DNA from: JAIEOG01 sp964611895
GTDB taxonomy: Bacteria; Bdellovibrionota; FAC87; UBA2466
Assembly (NCBI GenBank): GCA_964611895.1
Contig: CAZTDN010000006.1
Location: 42,831 to 106,830 of the forward strand
Direction: 5' to 3'
DNA length: 64,000 bases
The position numbers and the translations under genes are program-made. Positions 52,942 to 61,682 of the stretch are shown in pieces (the stretch's first letter is position 1; each line of letters opens with the position of its first letter). Below the pieces are notes generated by a model. It was not told the DNA's origin. It worked only from the letters and a program-made list of their open reading frames with translations, and did no database searches.

Positions 52942-53435
52942 GTGGGCACCGCCGTTTCCACGCCTTTGTCTTGTTTTGAAACGGAAGGAGAAACCTGCAC
53001 GCTTCGGCCCAGCATTTTGGATACAATCGCACTCGAAAACTCCAATACCGTACCATCCAAACTTTTACGGGCTTTTTGGGTCTCTTCTTCAAGAACCACT
53101 CTAGCAGCTTCGCTCGTTTTGGCCGCGGCATCGCGGGCGGACTGGATCCGGCTTCGCTCTTCTTCTTGAACTTTTTTCCGTTCCTCATCTGCCCAGGCAC
53201 CGATCTTTTTCCGCTCAGACTTTAGAAAGGCCTCATAACTCGCCTTCAGCCTTTCAGCTTCGGCCCGATCTTTTTCCGCTGCCGCTTTCAATCCAATAGT
53301 TTGTTCTCGGCGCGCGCGGAGCAGGGCGAGATAAGGCCGATAGACCAAGGAGTCCAAAACAAAATAACAGGCAAAGAAAATCCCCACCTGAATTAGAAGC
53401 GTCATGTTGGGAATAAGAACCGGCTCGTGGTGCAT
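52938..53435 (-). CDS. atpF': ATP synthase Fo b' subunit
   Basis: Second b-type stalk subunit: membrane helix near the N-terminus (LIQVGIFFACYFVLDSLVYRP), then a long coiled coil (AEAERLKASYEAFLKSERKK onward). 165 residues; ATG 53435 or, more usual for the family, ATG 53405 inside the same frame. First gene of the ATP synthase run. No atpB (a) or atpE (c) gene is nearby, so the proton channel and ring are encoded elsewhere. Confidence 0.82.
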   Translation of the reverse strand: MHHEPVLIPNMTLLIQVGIFFACYFVLDSLVYRPYLALLRARREQTIGLKAAAEKDRAEAERLKASYEAFLKSERKKIGAWADEERKKVQEEERSRIQSARDAAAKTSEAARVVLEEETQKARKSLDGTVLEFSSAIVSKMLGRSVQVSPSVSKQDKGVETAVPT

Positions 53436-53463
53436 AGTATTTCTTTTTTTACCGCTCTATTTA

Positions 53464-53525
53464 CCGGAGGCTCTCCGGGTGCGGGCGCGCCAGAACAGCT
53501 ATCACGCTGGTAAAAAGAGTGTCAA
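53464..53525 (-). promoter_or_regulatory. Likely atp operon promoter and leader hairpin
   Basis: On the minus strand a perfect -35 TTGACA (53525-53520) is followed at 16 bases by a weak -10 GATAGC (53503-53498). Downstream in the leader, CCGGAG-AGC-CTCCGG (53478-53464) forms a 6-bp hairpin about 29 bases before the b' start. Confidence 0.4.
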
Positions 53526-53548
53526 GGCAAGTGGGAGAGCAAATCGGT

Positions 53549-53944
53549 TTATGTAGAAGCGGAGCTGCGCAACGCGGGAAGGGGGCCGAGCATCTTTGTC
53601 TTACCTTCAAAGACAGCGCCTTCGTCTACTTGAAGAATGGCTGTCTGGATCGTTCCACGGACAACAGCGGGAGCTTGGATTTCAACTCGCTGCGTAGCGA
53701 AAACATCCCCGGTAAAATGGCCGGAGATCACGACCACATCGGCTTCGACCTGGCCGGTGACCTGAGCCTCGTCCCCAATGACCAAAATGTCGGGGGTAAA
53801 AATTTCGCCTTTGAAATGACCGTCGATACGGGCGGTCCCCTCAAACTGGAGACGCCCTTCTAAGTGGCACCCTTTTTGTAAAACGACGGTAACGTCGTGG
53901 CTTACAGAAGGGAGATCAAACGGATCCGACCGGCGTAGGAACAT
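53549..53944 (-). CDS. Bactofilin
   Basis: Small cytoskeletal protein that polymerises without nucleotide through a right-handed beta-helix. The 131-residue product has the bactofilin pattern of short beta turns: LEGRLQFEGTARIDGHFKGE, LVIGDEAQVTGQVEADVVVI, GHFTGDVFATQRVEI and APAVVRGTIQT. Flexible tails flank the core. The ATG at 53944 lies 29 bases inside parB, so the two are co-expressed. In Myxococcus xanthus bactofilins hold ParAB-type segregation proteins at subpolar positions; the operon here suggests a similar scaffold, by inference. Confidence 0.9.
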   Translation of the reverse strand: MFLRRSDPFDLPSVSHDVTVVLQKGCHLEGRLQFEGTARIDGHFKGEIFTPDILVIGDEAQVTGQVEADVVVISGHFTGDVFATQRVEIQAPAVVRGTIQTAILQVDEGAVFEGKTKMLGPLPALRSSAST

Positions 53945-54836
53945 TTTGCCCTTTGAGTACGTCTACCAGCCTCATCAATTCGGCGGAGTTTCCGTACGAA
54001 ATCTGAATAAATCCATGGGAAGGTGAGCCCACCATTCGCACGGGCGCCCCCAACACACGGCGCAAATCCTCCTCGAGCGCTTTGAAATTAGCGTCGGGGA
54101 GCTTTTGCTCTCCAGGTGCTTGGTTCTTCGAACGCAGAATCTCATTTACCCTACGCTCCGTGTCGCGAACGGAAAGCTTTTTCTTCAGCACGAGTTCTCG
54201 CACAGCGAGCTGGTCATCCATACTATCCAGAGCCAGCAATGCGCGCGCATGCCCCATGGTGATTTTACCCGAAGTAATGTCTTCGCGAATGGCGGACGGC
54301 AGTTTGAGAAGGCGCAGTGTATTTGCGATAGTTGCCCGGTTTTTGCCGACGCGCGTCGCTATTTCTTCTTGAGAGAGCTGAAACTCGTCGATCAGCTGTT
54401 GATAAGCGATGGCCTCTTCGATGCAGTTTAACTCTTCGCGTTGTACATTCTCGATAATGGCCATTTCGAGTGACGGTGCGTCACCAGAAATATCCTTCAC
54501 AACGACGGGGACCTGTTTGAGCCCCGCTTTTTGTGCGGCGCGCCATCGACGCTCCCCAGCAATCAGTTCGTAATGTCCGTCGCGCTGCCGAACGACCAAG
54601 GGTTGGATGATCCCATGCACCTTGATGGACTCGGAGAGCTCTTCCAAAGCCTCTTTTGCGAAGATTTTTCGCGGCTGGTAGGTATTGGGGACGATTTTCT
54701 CAATGTCGCAAAGGAAAAAGCCCTTTTTCCCAGAGCCATCCAGAACGGGTTTTTCCGCGCCGGGGGCATCCGGAATCAGGGACGCAAGGCCCCGGCCCAA
54801 AACGCTTTTTTTCTTGTCGATTTCAAGTGAGGCCAT
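53916..54836 (-). CDS. parB: Chromosome-partitioning protein ParB
   Basis: CTP-dependent DNA clamp that loads at parS and spreads. ATG 54836 follows CAGGAG and gives 306 residues beginning with the KKKSVLGRGLASLIPD motif that stimulates ParA. Then come the CTP-binding boxes (YQPRKIF, GIIQPLVVRQ, LIAGERRWRAAQKAG, IIENVQREELN), a helix-turn-helix (SQEEIATRVGKNRATIANTL, then LLKLP) and a dimerising C-terminus. The start overlaps parA by 14 bases. Cognate parS sites are seen at 55853, 55884 and 58407. Confidence 0.96.
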   Translation of the reverse strand: MASLEIDKKKSVLGRGLASLIPDAPGAEKPVLDGSGKKGFFLCDIEKIVPNTYQPRKIFAKEALEELSESIKVHGIIQPLVVRQRDGHYELIAGERRWRAAQKAGLKQVPVVVKDISGDAPSLEMAIIENVQREELNCIEEAIAYQQLIDEFQLSQEEIATRVGKNRATIANTLRLLKLPSAIREDITSGKITMGHARALLALDSMDDQLAVRELVLKKKLSVRDTERRVNEILRSKNQAPGEQKLPDANFKALEEDLRRVLGAPVRMVGSPSHGFIQISYGNSAELMRLVDVLKGQNVPTPVGSV

Positions 54837-55707
54837 TGTCGACTCCTGTTGTTTCCGCATTCATTCCCGATACAGGTACGGGAATCGAAGCGGCAGTCGC
54901 TGCGGTGACTTCGGTAATCTCTTCTTTGGTTTCCAAGCGGTGCATCACTTCTTGCGCCAGAGCAAGATAGCTTTGCGATCCTGTGGAACTAATGTCGTAC
55001 AGAATAACCGGCTTCCCGTGGCTGGGACTCTCGGAAAGCTTCACGTTACGGGGCACAACGGTTTCAAAAACCGACCCCTTAAAATGGCTCTGGACTTCTT
55101 GAAGCACTTGGCGCGAAAGGTTGTTCCGCGAATCGTACATCGTCAATAAAATCCCCAGCTGCTTCAGCTCTCGGTTCAAACCTTTGCGAACGAGTTCTGC
55201 GGTTCGCAAAATCTGGCTCAGCCCCTCCATCGCGTAGTACTCACACTGAAGTGGAATCAGGTAGTAGTGCGCAGCGGTGAGCGAGTTCAAAGTCAAAAGC
55301 CCGAGGGAAGGAGGGCAGTCGATGATGACATAATCAAACCCGTTTGCCCCCAAGCCCTGAAGATCTTCAAATGCGTTTTTAAGTCGGGTTTCCCGTGCGA
55401 TGGCCTGGACAAGTTCGACTTCGGCGCCACTGAGATTGTTGTCGGCGGGGACTACCTTGAGGTACTCCAGCTCCGTCGAGTAAATCGCCTCCCGAACTGG
55501 GAGCTCATCTACGAGCACATGGTAAATGTTTTTTTCGGCGAAGGAAGCTCGATCCAAACCCAGTCCGCTAGAAGCATTGCCCTGGGGATCGAGATCGACC
55601 AAAAGCACCCGTCGCTCTGCTGCCGCCAAGCAAGCCGCAAGATTAACAGCCGTTGTGGTCTTTCCTACGCCACCCTTTTGGTTGGCGATCGCGATGATGT
55701 TTGTCAT
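54823..55707 (-). CDS. parA: Chromosome-partitioning ATPase ParA (Soj)
   Basis: Deviant-Walker ATPase that drives origin segregation. MTNIIAIANQKGGVGKTTTA holds the KGGVGKT motif, with LLVDLDPQGNASSGLGLD (A') and DYVIIDCPPSLGLLTLNSL (B). 294 residues including a C-terminal Ala/Thr/Val-rich tail of about 30 residues that is longer than usual. No obvious ribosome-binding site precedes the ATG. A promoter and inverted repeat lie at 55732-55782. parB is translationally coupled downstream. Confidence 0.95.
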   Translation of the reverse strand: MTNIIAIANQKGGVGKTTTAVNLAACLAAAERRVLLVDLDPQGNASSGLGLDRASFAEKNIYHVLVDELPVREAIYSTELEYLKVVPADNNLSGAEVELVQAIARETRLKNAFEDLQGLGANGFDYVIIDCPPSLGLLTLNSLTAAHYYLIPLQCEYYAMEGLSQILRTAELVRKGLNRELKQLGILLTMYDSRNNLSRQVLQEVQSHFKGSVFETVVPRNVKLSESPSHGKPVILYDISSTGSQSYLALAQEVMHRLETKEEITEVTAATAASIPVPVSGMNAETTGVDNGLT

Positions 55708-55731
55708 AGTTTTTTGGAGATGCCTGGTATT

Positions 55732-55782
55732 TTTATCACATAGATCCGCCTGTATTCAAAGTATTTCTCTTCGCTTTGAATA
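55732..55782 (-). promoter_or_regulatory. parA promoter with overlapping inverted-repeat operator
   Basis: On the minus strand: -35 TTGAAT (55759-55754), 16-base spacer, -10 GATAAA (55737-55732). A 9-bp inverted repeat, TATTCAAAG at 55753-55761 and CTTTGAATA at 55774-55782, covers the -35 hexamer. Autoregulation by ParA/ParB or another repressor is plausible; the binding protein is unknown. Confidence 0.45.
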
Positions 55783-55852
55783 TTCCGAATACTCTCGACT
55801 AATCGACGGAACTTCCGGCTGACCAACCACTGAAAAACGCCAGCTCTTTATC

Positions 55853-55866
55853 GTTCCACGTGGAAC
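55853..55866. promoter_or_regulatory. parS site 1
   Basis: GTTCCACGTGGAAC, a perfect 14-bp palindrome identical to the main Myxococcus-type parS core and close to the Bacillus consensus. It lies between rsmG and parA. Confidence 0.85.
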
Positions 55867-55883
55867 AAATCCTCCGTGGGTTT

Positions 55884-55897
55884 GTTTCACGTGGAAC
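55884..55897. promoter_or_regulatory. parS site 2
   Basis: GTTTCACGTGGAAC, one mismatch from palindromic; it overlaps the rsmG stop codon, 31 bases from site 1. Confidence 0.8.
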
Positions 55898-56504
55898 GAT
55901 GCTCATACACCGCGATTTTACGATTCCCAGCACCCTCTGGCAGTTCGTAAGATCCGGTGGAAAGGAGTCGATAGGGCTTAGGTGCCTCTGGAATATCGAC
56001 ACCGCCACCGAGACTCACGAGGAGGCGGCCGCCATTGCGAAAGTGGCGATGCATAAACGGGAAAAGCTCCGGAACAGGGAGCACCGCACGGGCAGTAAAC
56101 AGATCCGTGTAGAGCTGGTCTGGAAGGGCGCCATACAGCGTGACCCTGCTCAACCCCAGCTGGGTGATAACTTCTTGTAGAAACAAACGTCGCTTGGCCA
56201 GCTTTTCATAGAGGCACACCGCCACTTCGGGGAAACGAATCGCAAATACCAGGCCTGGAAAGCCTGCCCCAGTCCCCAAGTCCCGCAGAGATCTTCCTTC
56301 GAGACACTCAAATGCTTTTTGGGCAATCCATACACTATCCGCGAAGTGGTAGGCGAAAGAAGTTTCGATCGATTTGCGCGACACAAGATTGATTTTCCCG
56401 TTCCACTCACGCAGGAGAGCGAAATAGGCATCATACATTTCCACTTCTTCCGGCCGAACGCTGGGAAGCGAAGCCGCGTGGGCTTTGAACTTTTCTCTAA
56501 GCAG
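55887..56504 (-). CDS. rsmG: 16S rRNA (guanine527-N7)-methyltransferase
   Basis: Methylates G527 of 16S rRNA. SAM motif RDLGTGAGFPGLVFAIRFPE is clear, with LREWNGKINLVSRKS before it and TARAVLPVPELFPF later. The first ATG (56444) would remove the usual N-terminal helix. In frame upstream, CTG at 56504 lies seven bases after a perfect AAGGAG (56517-56512), giving 205 residues, the normal size. CTG initiation is inferred. The start overlaps the mnmG stop region by eight bases. A parS site straddles the stop codon. Confidence 0.9.
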   Translation of the reverse strand: MLREKFKAHAASLPSVRPEEVEMYDAYFALLREWNGKINLVSRKSIETSFAYHFADSVWIAQKAFECLEGRSLRDLGTGAGFPGLVFAIRFPEVAVCLYEKLAKRRLFLQEVITQLGLSRVTLYGALPDQLYTDLFTARAVLPVPELFPFMHRHFRNGGRLLVSLGGGVDIPEAPKPYRLLSTGSYELPEGAGNRKIAVYEHRST

Positions 56505-58422
56505 AGGCGGACTCCTTTTGGCGCAAATGAAATAGAAGAGCGGTCAAAGCCGCGGGCGTAACCCCCGGGACAGACGAGGCATCCGCAAGGCTAGAGGGCC
56601 GGGCTGAAGTCAGCTTTTCTCTGACCTCATAGGAGAGCCCTGAAACCCGCCGAAAATCCAACTCAGACGGTATTGCCGTATCCACCATTCTTCGCAATCT
56701 CTCGATTTCCTGCCGCTGGAGCTCGATATAACCCGCATATTTAACCTCGATTTCGAGCGTTTCAGCGGTTTCGGCCGCTAAATCTCGAGAGAAAAGGCTT
56801 GGGCAGAGCGAAAACAGGTCTTCCAAACCGACCTCTGGGCGCTTCAAAAGCTGAAGAGCCGGCTGGGACTGAGACAATGGGGATGAGCCTAGAGTAGCTA
56901 AATAGGAGTCGACCTCTTGGCTAGGCTTGACGATCGCTCTACCCAAGGCTTCTTTTCCAGCGCTCAAGGCCTCCTGCCTCTGCTGAAACCTTTCAAATTC
57001 GCCATCACTAATGAGTCCCAGCGCATGGCCATAGGGAGTGAGTCGCAAATCCGCATTGTCCTCCCTCAAAGAAAGCCGGAACTCCGCACGAGAAGTAAAC
57101 ATTCTGTAGGGCTCGCTTACCCCATGAGTAGTCAAATCATCTATGAGTACTCCCAAGTAAGACTCTGCACGTGAAAGGGAAAAGCTGGGTGCCCCCTTGG
57201 CTCTCAAAGCCGCATTGATTCCAGCCATCAGCCCCTGAATCGCCGCTTCTTCGTACCCAGAGGTCCCATTTACCTGACCCGCTAGGAAGAGGCCGGGGAG
57301 ATGCTTTGCTTCAAAACTCTTTGAAAGCTGCCTGGGATCGATGCAGTCGTACTCCACGGCGTAGCCGTAGCGAGCAAAACGGGCATTTTCGCAACCCACG
57401 ATAGTACGAACAAATGCCTCCTGCACATCGGCGGGGAGGCTAGTAGAGATTCCGTTAGGATAAATCCAGTCCGAATCCAGCGCCTCGGGTTCAAAAAACA
57501 AAGGGTGGCGGTCTTTTTGGGGGAATTTTACAACTTTGTCCTCGATGGAAGGGCAATACCTTGGGCCTATTCCCTTAATTTGGCCGCTGTACAAGGGCGA
57601 GCGGTCTAAACTTGCCCGAATGGTTTCATGCATCTGGGGGTTGGAATAGGTCAGGTGACAATCGACCTGGGGAAGCAAAACCCTTGTGTCCCAAAAGCTA
57701 AACTTCCTGGGGGGACGGTCGCCTTCTTGCCGATCCATCTTAGAAAAATCAATGCTCCCCGCGAAAAGCCTCGGAGGCGTGCCAGTTTTTAGTCGCTGAA
57801 TCGTAAACCCCAGTTCTCTTAGGGAATCGGAGAGGCCTAATGAACTCTTTTCTCCAAACCTTCCTCCGGGGTTCTGTTCCCCACCACAATGCATAAGCGC
57901 CTTCATAAAAGTGCCTGAGGTAACTACAATGGCGCTGGCCTCGATGAATTCGATTGAACCACTCGGAGTCCTCACCTTGGCGCCCGAAACCTTGCCATTG
58001 CGAGAACAGATCTCTTTCACTTCAGCGACCAGAACCCGTAGTCCGCTCTGTTGGGCCACGGTCTTTTGCATTAGCAGGGCGTATTGCTTTTTGTCGGACT
58101 GACATCGAGAGCTTTGAACGGCACTCCCTTTACGCGTATTCAGGCGCTTAAACTGGATTCCTGTAAAGTCGGCGGTCCTCCCCATCTGCCCTCCCAGGGC
58201 ATCCAGCTCCTTTACCAACTGACCCTTGCCGACCCCACCAATGGAAGGGTTGCAGGACATTTCACCGATCTTCGACGCATCCATTGTGATGAGAACCGTC
58301 GGAACCCCCATTCGAGCACTGGCAAGGCCAGCTTCTATCCCTGCATGGCCACCACCAATGACAAGCACTGGAGGGGGCTGGGAATCAGCGGTTGTCTTAG
58401 CGATTTGTTTCACGTGGAACAT
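56497..58422 (-). CDS. mnmG: tRNA uridine-5-carboxymethylaminomethyl modification protein MnmG
   Basis: FAD protein that with MnmE builds the cmnm5 group on wobble U34. The 641-residue protein begins MFHVKQ, encoded by a parS site at the start codon. The dinucleotide motif is VLVIGGGHAGIEAGLASARM. Also seen are MSCNPSIGGVGKGQLVKELD, GTPPRLFAGSIDFSKMDRQE, GLFLAGQVNGTSGYEEAAIQ and TSRAEFRLSLREDNADLRLT. mnmE lies immediately upstream (four bases) and rsmG downstream. Confidence 0.97.
   Translation of the reverse strand: MFHVKQIAKTTADSQPPPVLVIGGGHAGIEAGLASARMGVPTVLITMDASKIGEMSCNPSIGGVGKGQLVKELDALGGQMGRTADFTGIQFKRLNTRKGSAVQSSRCQSDKKQYALLMQKTVAQQSGLRVLVAEVKEICSRNGKVSGAKVRTPSGSIEFIEASAIVVTSGTFMKALMHCGGEQNPGGRFGEKSSLGLSDSLRELGFTIQRLKTGTPPRLFAGSIDFSKMDRQEGDRPPRKFSFWDTRVLLPQVDCHLTYSNPQMHETIRASLDRSPLYSGQIKGIGPRYCPSIEDKVVKFPQKDRHPLFFEPEALDSDWIYPNGISTSLPADVQEAFVRTIVGCENARFARYGYAVEYDCIDPRQLSKSFEAKHLPGLFLAGQVNGTSGYEEAAIQGLMAGINAALRAKGAPSFSLSRAESYLGVLIDDLTTHGVSEPYRMFTSRAEFRLSLREDNADLRLTPYGHALGLISDGEFERFQQRQEALSAGKEALGRAIVKPSQEVDSYLATLGSSPLSQSQPALQLLKRPEVGLEDLFSLCPSLFSRDLAAETAETLEIEVKYAGYIELQRQEIERLRRMVDTAIPSELDFRRVSGLSYEVREKLTSARPSSLADASSVPGVTPAALTALLFHLRQKESASA
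58407..58420. promoter_or_regulatory. parS site 3, at the mnmG start codon
   Basis: GTTTCACGTGGAAC overlaps the ATG of mnmG and encodes part of its MFHVKQ N-terminus. It is 2.5 kb from sites 1 and 2. Confidence 0.8.
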
Positions 58423-58426
58423 TGAT

Positions 58427-59791
58427 TCATTTTCCTATGCAAAACTCAGAGAAAACGCGATCGAGAACTTCTTCGACCCCTACTTCTCCCACCACAGACT
58501 CTAAAGTCCGAAGAACTGTCCGATTCAACTCCCCCAGTACCTCTGGTGGAACTGAATGCGCCAACCCGACCTCGATTTCCCCGAGAAGCCCGGCGGCCTC
58601 TCTCAAGCGCTTGCTTTGAAGGGACGTTGGTAAAGGCGCGGCAGTCTGCTGAAGTTCGGCAGCTCGCGCCTCTAAGAGTGCCACTAATTCCAACACGGAG
58701 TCTCCGGTCAAAGCTGAAACGGGAATCTGCCGGGAGCTCCGATCCGCCGGGAGACAGTTAGGAAGATCCTTTTTGTTCCAAACAACAAGGTGGGGGGTTG
58801 CCCCATATTGTTCAAGAAGCTGGTGTTCCGATTCGGAAATGCCTTTGGTTCCGTCAATCACCAAAATCCAAAAACTGGCGGCAGCAAGAAAATCCGCCCC
58901 GAGCTCAATCCCTTGCTGCTCGGTCCGCGAGTCTGCAACCCTCACTCCAGCGGTATCGACAAGCTTCCAACGTCGACCGCCTAGCTCTATATCGTCTTCG
59001 ATAACATCTCGGGTAGTTCCTGGCATTTCATGCACAATGGCCCGATACCGACAAAGCAAGGCATTGAACAGAGAAGACTTGCCCGCATTTGGCCTACCGG
59101 CCAAAACCAATCGTGGAACACCACTCCCCGATCTAAAGGCTTCATATCTACCAGCTATCTCAGTGCATTTTGTTTTCGCTCGAGAGAGGGGCTCTAAGGA
59201 CGAATGCGCCACGTGACCATACTCTTCAGAAAAATCTACCGCTGTGTCCAGAATCGCCTGGAGCCGGGTTAGATCTTCCTTAACCTTTTGGATTTCCGAC
59301 TCTAAACAAGCGTCCTTTCGCAAGAAAACCCGATTGAGATCAGCTGCGTCTCTGGCCAAAAACAAGTCTCCCAGGTTCTCCAACTCCGAAGCATCCAAAC
59401 GTCCATAGAGGAAGGCGCGGTAGGAAAACTCGCCTTTTTCTGCGGTGCGGCACCCAAATTCAACGAGCTCGCTCTGCAACTTTTCGACGATTGCCAAAGA
59501 CCCATGGCATTGGATTTCAATGACATCTTGTCCTGTAAAGGAATTCGGGGCTACGAACGAAAGCAAAACCACGGAGTCAATTTTACGGCCCAGCGCGTCA
59601 AGCACAACTCCATAAGCCATTCCGCGCTGCGGCATCCAACTCCCTGCGGCAGCCCGAAACCGTTCCTGTACATAGGCAAAAGCGCGGGGCCCTGAAAGGC
59701 GCAAGATCGCAACGGCGCAAGGCAACCCTCCGCTAGACAACGCGAAAATGGTGTCTTCTAAACTTAATGCGCTGCGCTTAATAAGACTCAT
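58427..59791 (-). CDS. mnmE: tRNA modification GTPase MnmE
   Basis: GTPase partner of MnmG. The 454-residue protein has an N-terminal tetrahydrofolate-binding domain (DTIFALSSGGLPCAVAILRL and KGEFSYRAFLYGRLDASELE). A helical domain with an inserted G domain follows: G1 LAGRPNAGKSSLFNALL, G3 KLVDTAGVR, G4 VVWNKKDLPN. The conserved C-terminal FCIGK holds the catalytic cysteine. ATG 59791 follows AGGAG. Between yidC and mnmG in the same run. Confidence 0.97.
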   Translation of the reverse strand: MSLIKRSALSLEDTIFALSSGGLPCAVAILRLSGPRAFAYVQERFRAAAGSWMPQRGMAYGVVLDALGRKIDSVVLLSFVAPNSFTGQDVIEIQCHGSLAIVEKLQSELVEFGCRTAEKGEFSYRAFLYGRLDASELENLGDLFLARDAADLNRVFLRKDACLESEIQKVKEDLTRLQAILDTAVDFSEEYGHVAHSSLEPLSRAKTKCTEIAGRYEAFRSGSGVPRLVLAGRPNAGKSSLFNALLCRYRAIVHEMPGTTRDVIEDDIELGGRRWKLVDTAGVRVADSRTEQQGIELGADFLAAASFWILVIDGTKGISESEHQLLEQYGATPHLVVWNKKDLPNCLPADRSSRQIPVSALTGDSVLELVALLEARAAELQQTAAPLPTSLQSKRLREAAGLLGEIEVGLAHSVPPEVLGELNRTVLRTLESVVGEVGVEEVLDRVFSEFCIGK

Positions 59792-59801
59792 TCACTCCTG
59801 C

Positions 59802-61436
59802 TTACTTGCCCCGAGAGGGCTGAGCAGCAGCGATCAATGGTCCTTTAGGCTTCTGCTCTCGGTTCATTAGAACTTGCTGCAGTATGCCAAGAAGAGTGCT
59901 CACAAAAATATACATTGTTAACCCCGCCGGAAGGCTAATGGTCACAAAAGAAAAAATGAGGGGCATGAAAAGCAAGATTTTCTGTTGCGCGGGATCCATC
60001 CCAACAGCCGGCGTCATTTTCTGTTGTAGAAACATCGAAATTCCCATCAGTGCCGGGAAAACATAATACGGATCCTTAGACGAAAGATCCTGAACCCAAA
60101 GAAAAAACGGCGCGTGAAACAGTTCGATCGAGTTTTGCAACACCGCGTAGAGCGCAAAGAACACGGGCATCTGCACTAAAACCGGCAGGCACCCTCCGGC
60201 AGGATTTACTTTATGCGCTCGAAACAGCGCCATTTGCTCCTGCCCAAATTTTTGAGCGTCGTCTTTGTATTTTTCTTTGAGTGCGTTGATCTGGGGCTGA
60301 AGCTTCTGCATCGCCTTCATGGACTGATAGCTTTTAAGGGAGAGGGGGTAAAAAAGTATGCGCACCAACAAAGTCAGCAAAATAATGGCCAACCCATAAT
60401 TGTGTACAAAGCGATTGAAAAACCGTAGCAGTTCCAGGAGCGGGTATGCGAGAACAGAAAACATTCCGTAGTCTATCAGCCCTTTTAAGCCAGGCACTTT
60501 TCCCAGCTCAGAATACTCTTTAGGACCGGAGTAATTTTTTAGTTTGAACTGCAGAGAGCGAGAGTCTGCTTTGACAAGCAGAGGAAACCGAAAATAAACA
60601 CCCGCAAAGTCGCCATTTTTTTCAAACACGACATCTGGATTTATCGTCGATTCATTAATCACAACATTGGAAAAATACCGGTTACCGAAACTAACCCACT
60701 TCGTGTCTCCCTGAACCACCTCGCTGCCTTGCTTGATACTCCCTAGGGTTTTTCGAGAAACAGAGTCGTTCTGAAAAGCGACTGCCTCCCACGCCTGCAG
60801 CGGATCTTCTACCTGCTCCGTGAGTTCTCGCCCACCTACAGGAACGTAGAGATAACCCCAGTCCTTGCGCTCCCCGGGTGGAAATGAAATCTGTATCTCC
60901 TCGTCGACAAAATAGCTGTTCCCTTCGAGAGAAAATGATTTTGTTACCGAAACGCCGGAATGCGTTTTTTCAAAAACTACTTTCCCGCCAGCTCTCTTCT
61001 GCGCATAGACTCCCACGCTAAAGTCAGCCAGCGAACCTTCCGTAAATAAAGTGCCAAAGGCGTGCGGCATGCGCACCGGATCGACGCTCTCTATCTTGGG
61101 AGAATCTTTTTTCAGCGTCTGATTAAAATCCAAAAGTCGAACCGAAGCGATCTTGGCGCCAGACGCGGCCAATACGGTTTCTTGAACGACGTTTTTCAGC
61201 TCCAAAGCACTTGCGCCCGGAGCCGCCGGCTTGATGGAAAAGGGAGACCCCGAAATCCCGGCGCTCGAAGGGACACCATCCCCCTGAGTCAAAGTAGATT
61301 TTGCCGGCGTTGAAAGAGCTGCGGCCGGAGCACCTGCTTCTGTGGGAGCTACTAGGGGAGGGGGGGCGAACCACCGCATGTACCCGAACCAAACCAAACA
61401 ACAGAGTGCGACCGCTAACCAAGTACGATTTCCCAT
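59802..61436 (-). CDS. yidC: Membrane protein insertase YidC
   Basis: Inserts and folds inner-membrane proteins, including ATP synthase Fo subunits. The 544-residue, Gram-negative-type protein has an N-terminal membrane anchor (TWLAVALCCLVWFGYMRWF) and a Pro/Ala/Ser linker. A large periplasmic beta domain follows, then the conserved core (NYGLAIILLTLLVRILFYPL, FGQEQMALFRAHKVNPAGG, CLPVLVQMPVFFALYAVL) with its hydrophilic-groove arginine. Nine bases separate it from yidD upstream and ten from mnmE downstream. Confidence 0.96.
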   Translation of the reverse strand: MGNRTWLAVALCCLVWFGYMRWFAPPPLVAPTEAGAPAAALSTPAKSTLTQGDGVPSSAGISGSPFSIKPAAPGASALELKNVVQETVLAASGAKIASVRLLDFNQTLKKDSPKIESVDPVRMPHAFGTLFTEGSLADFSVGVYAQKRAGGKVVFEKTHSGVSVTKSFSLEGNSYFVDEEIQISFPPGERKDWGYLYVPVGGRELTEQVEDPLQAWEAVAFQNDSVSRKTLGSIKQGSEVVQGDTKWVSFGNRYFSNVVINESTINPDVVFEKNGDFAGVYFRFPLLVKADSRSLQFKLKNYSGPKEYSELGKVPGLKGLIDYGMFSVLAYPLLELLRFFNRFVHNYGLAIILLTLLVRILFYPLSLKSYQSMKAMQKLQPQINALKEKYKDDAQKFGQEQMALFRAHKVNPAGGCLPVLVQMPVFFALYAVLQNSIELFHAPFFLWVQDLSSKDPYYVFPALMGISMFLQQKMTPAVGMDPAQQKILLFMPLIFSFVTISLPAGLTMYIFVSTLLGILQQVLMNREQKPKGPLIAAAQPSRGK

Positions 61437-61445
61437 AAATTCCCT

Positions 61446-61682
61446 CTATTTAGCCGGCACTGGATCGTGTCCAGACCCACCCCAGGGGTGACACCGCGCT
61501 AGACGAACACACGACAGAGCAACCGCTCTGAAAAAACCGTGTTTATGAAATGCCTCAACCGTATATTGAGAACACGACGGAGCAAATCGACAGCAAGTGC
61601 CGGCACCCGTCAGGGCATGCACCGAACATGAAAGCACCCGAACAGTAGCGCCCGCTACGGCCGCTGCAGCGCCATTTCCCAC
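61446..61682 (-). CDS. yidD: Membrane protein insertion efficiency factor YidD
   Basis: Small amphipathic protein aiding YidC-dependent insertion. The 78-residue frame shows the cysteine-rich family core CRFAPSCSQYTVEAFHKHG and the closing RLARCHPWGGSGHDPVP. The N-terminal 15 residues (Ala/Gly-rich) are untypical, so the true start may be an internal GTG. It overlaps rnpA by 28 bases. Confidence 0.9.
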   Translation of the reverse strand: MGNGAAAAVAGATVRVLSCSVHALTGAGTCCRFAPSCSQYTVEAFHKHGFFRAVALSCVRLARCHPWGGSGHDPVPAK

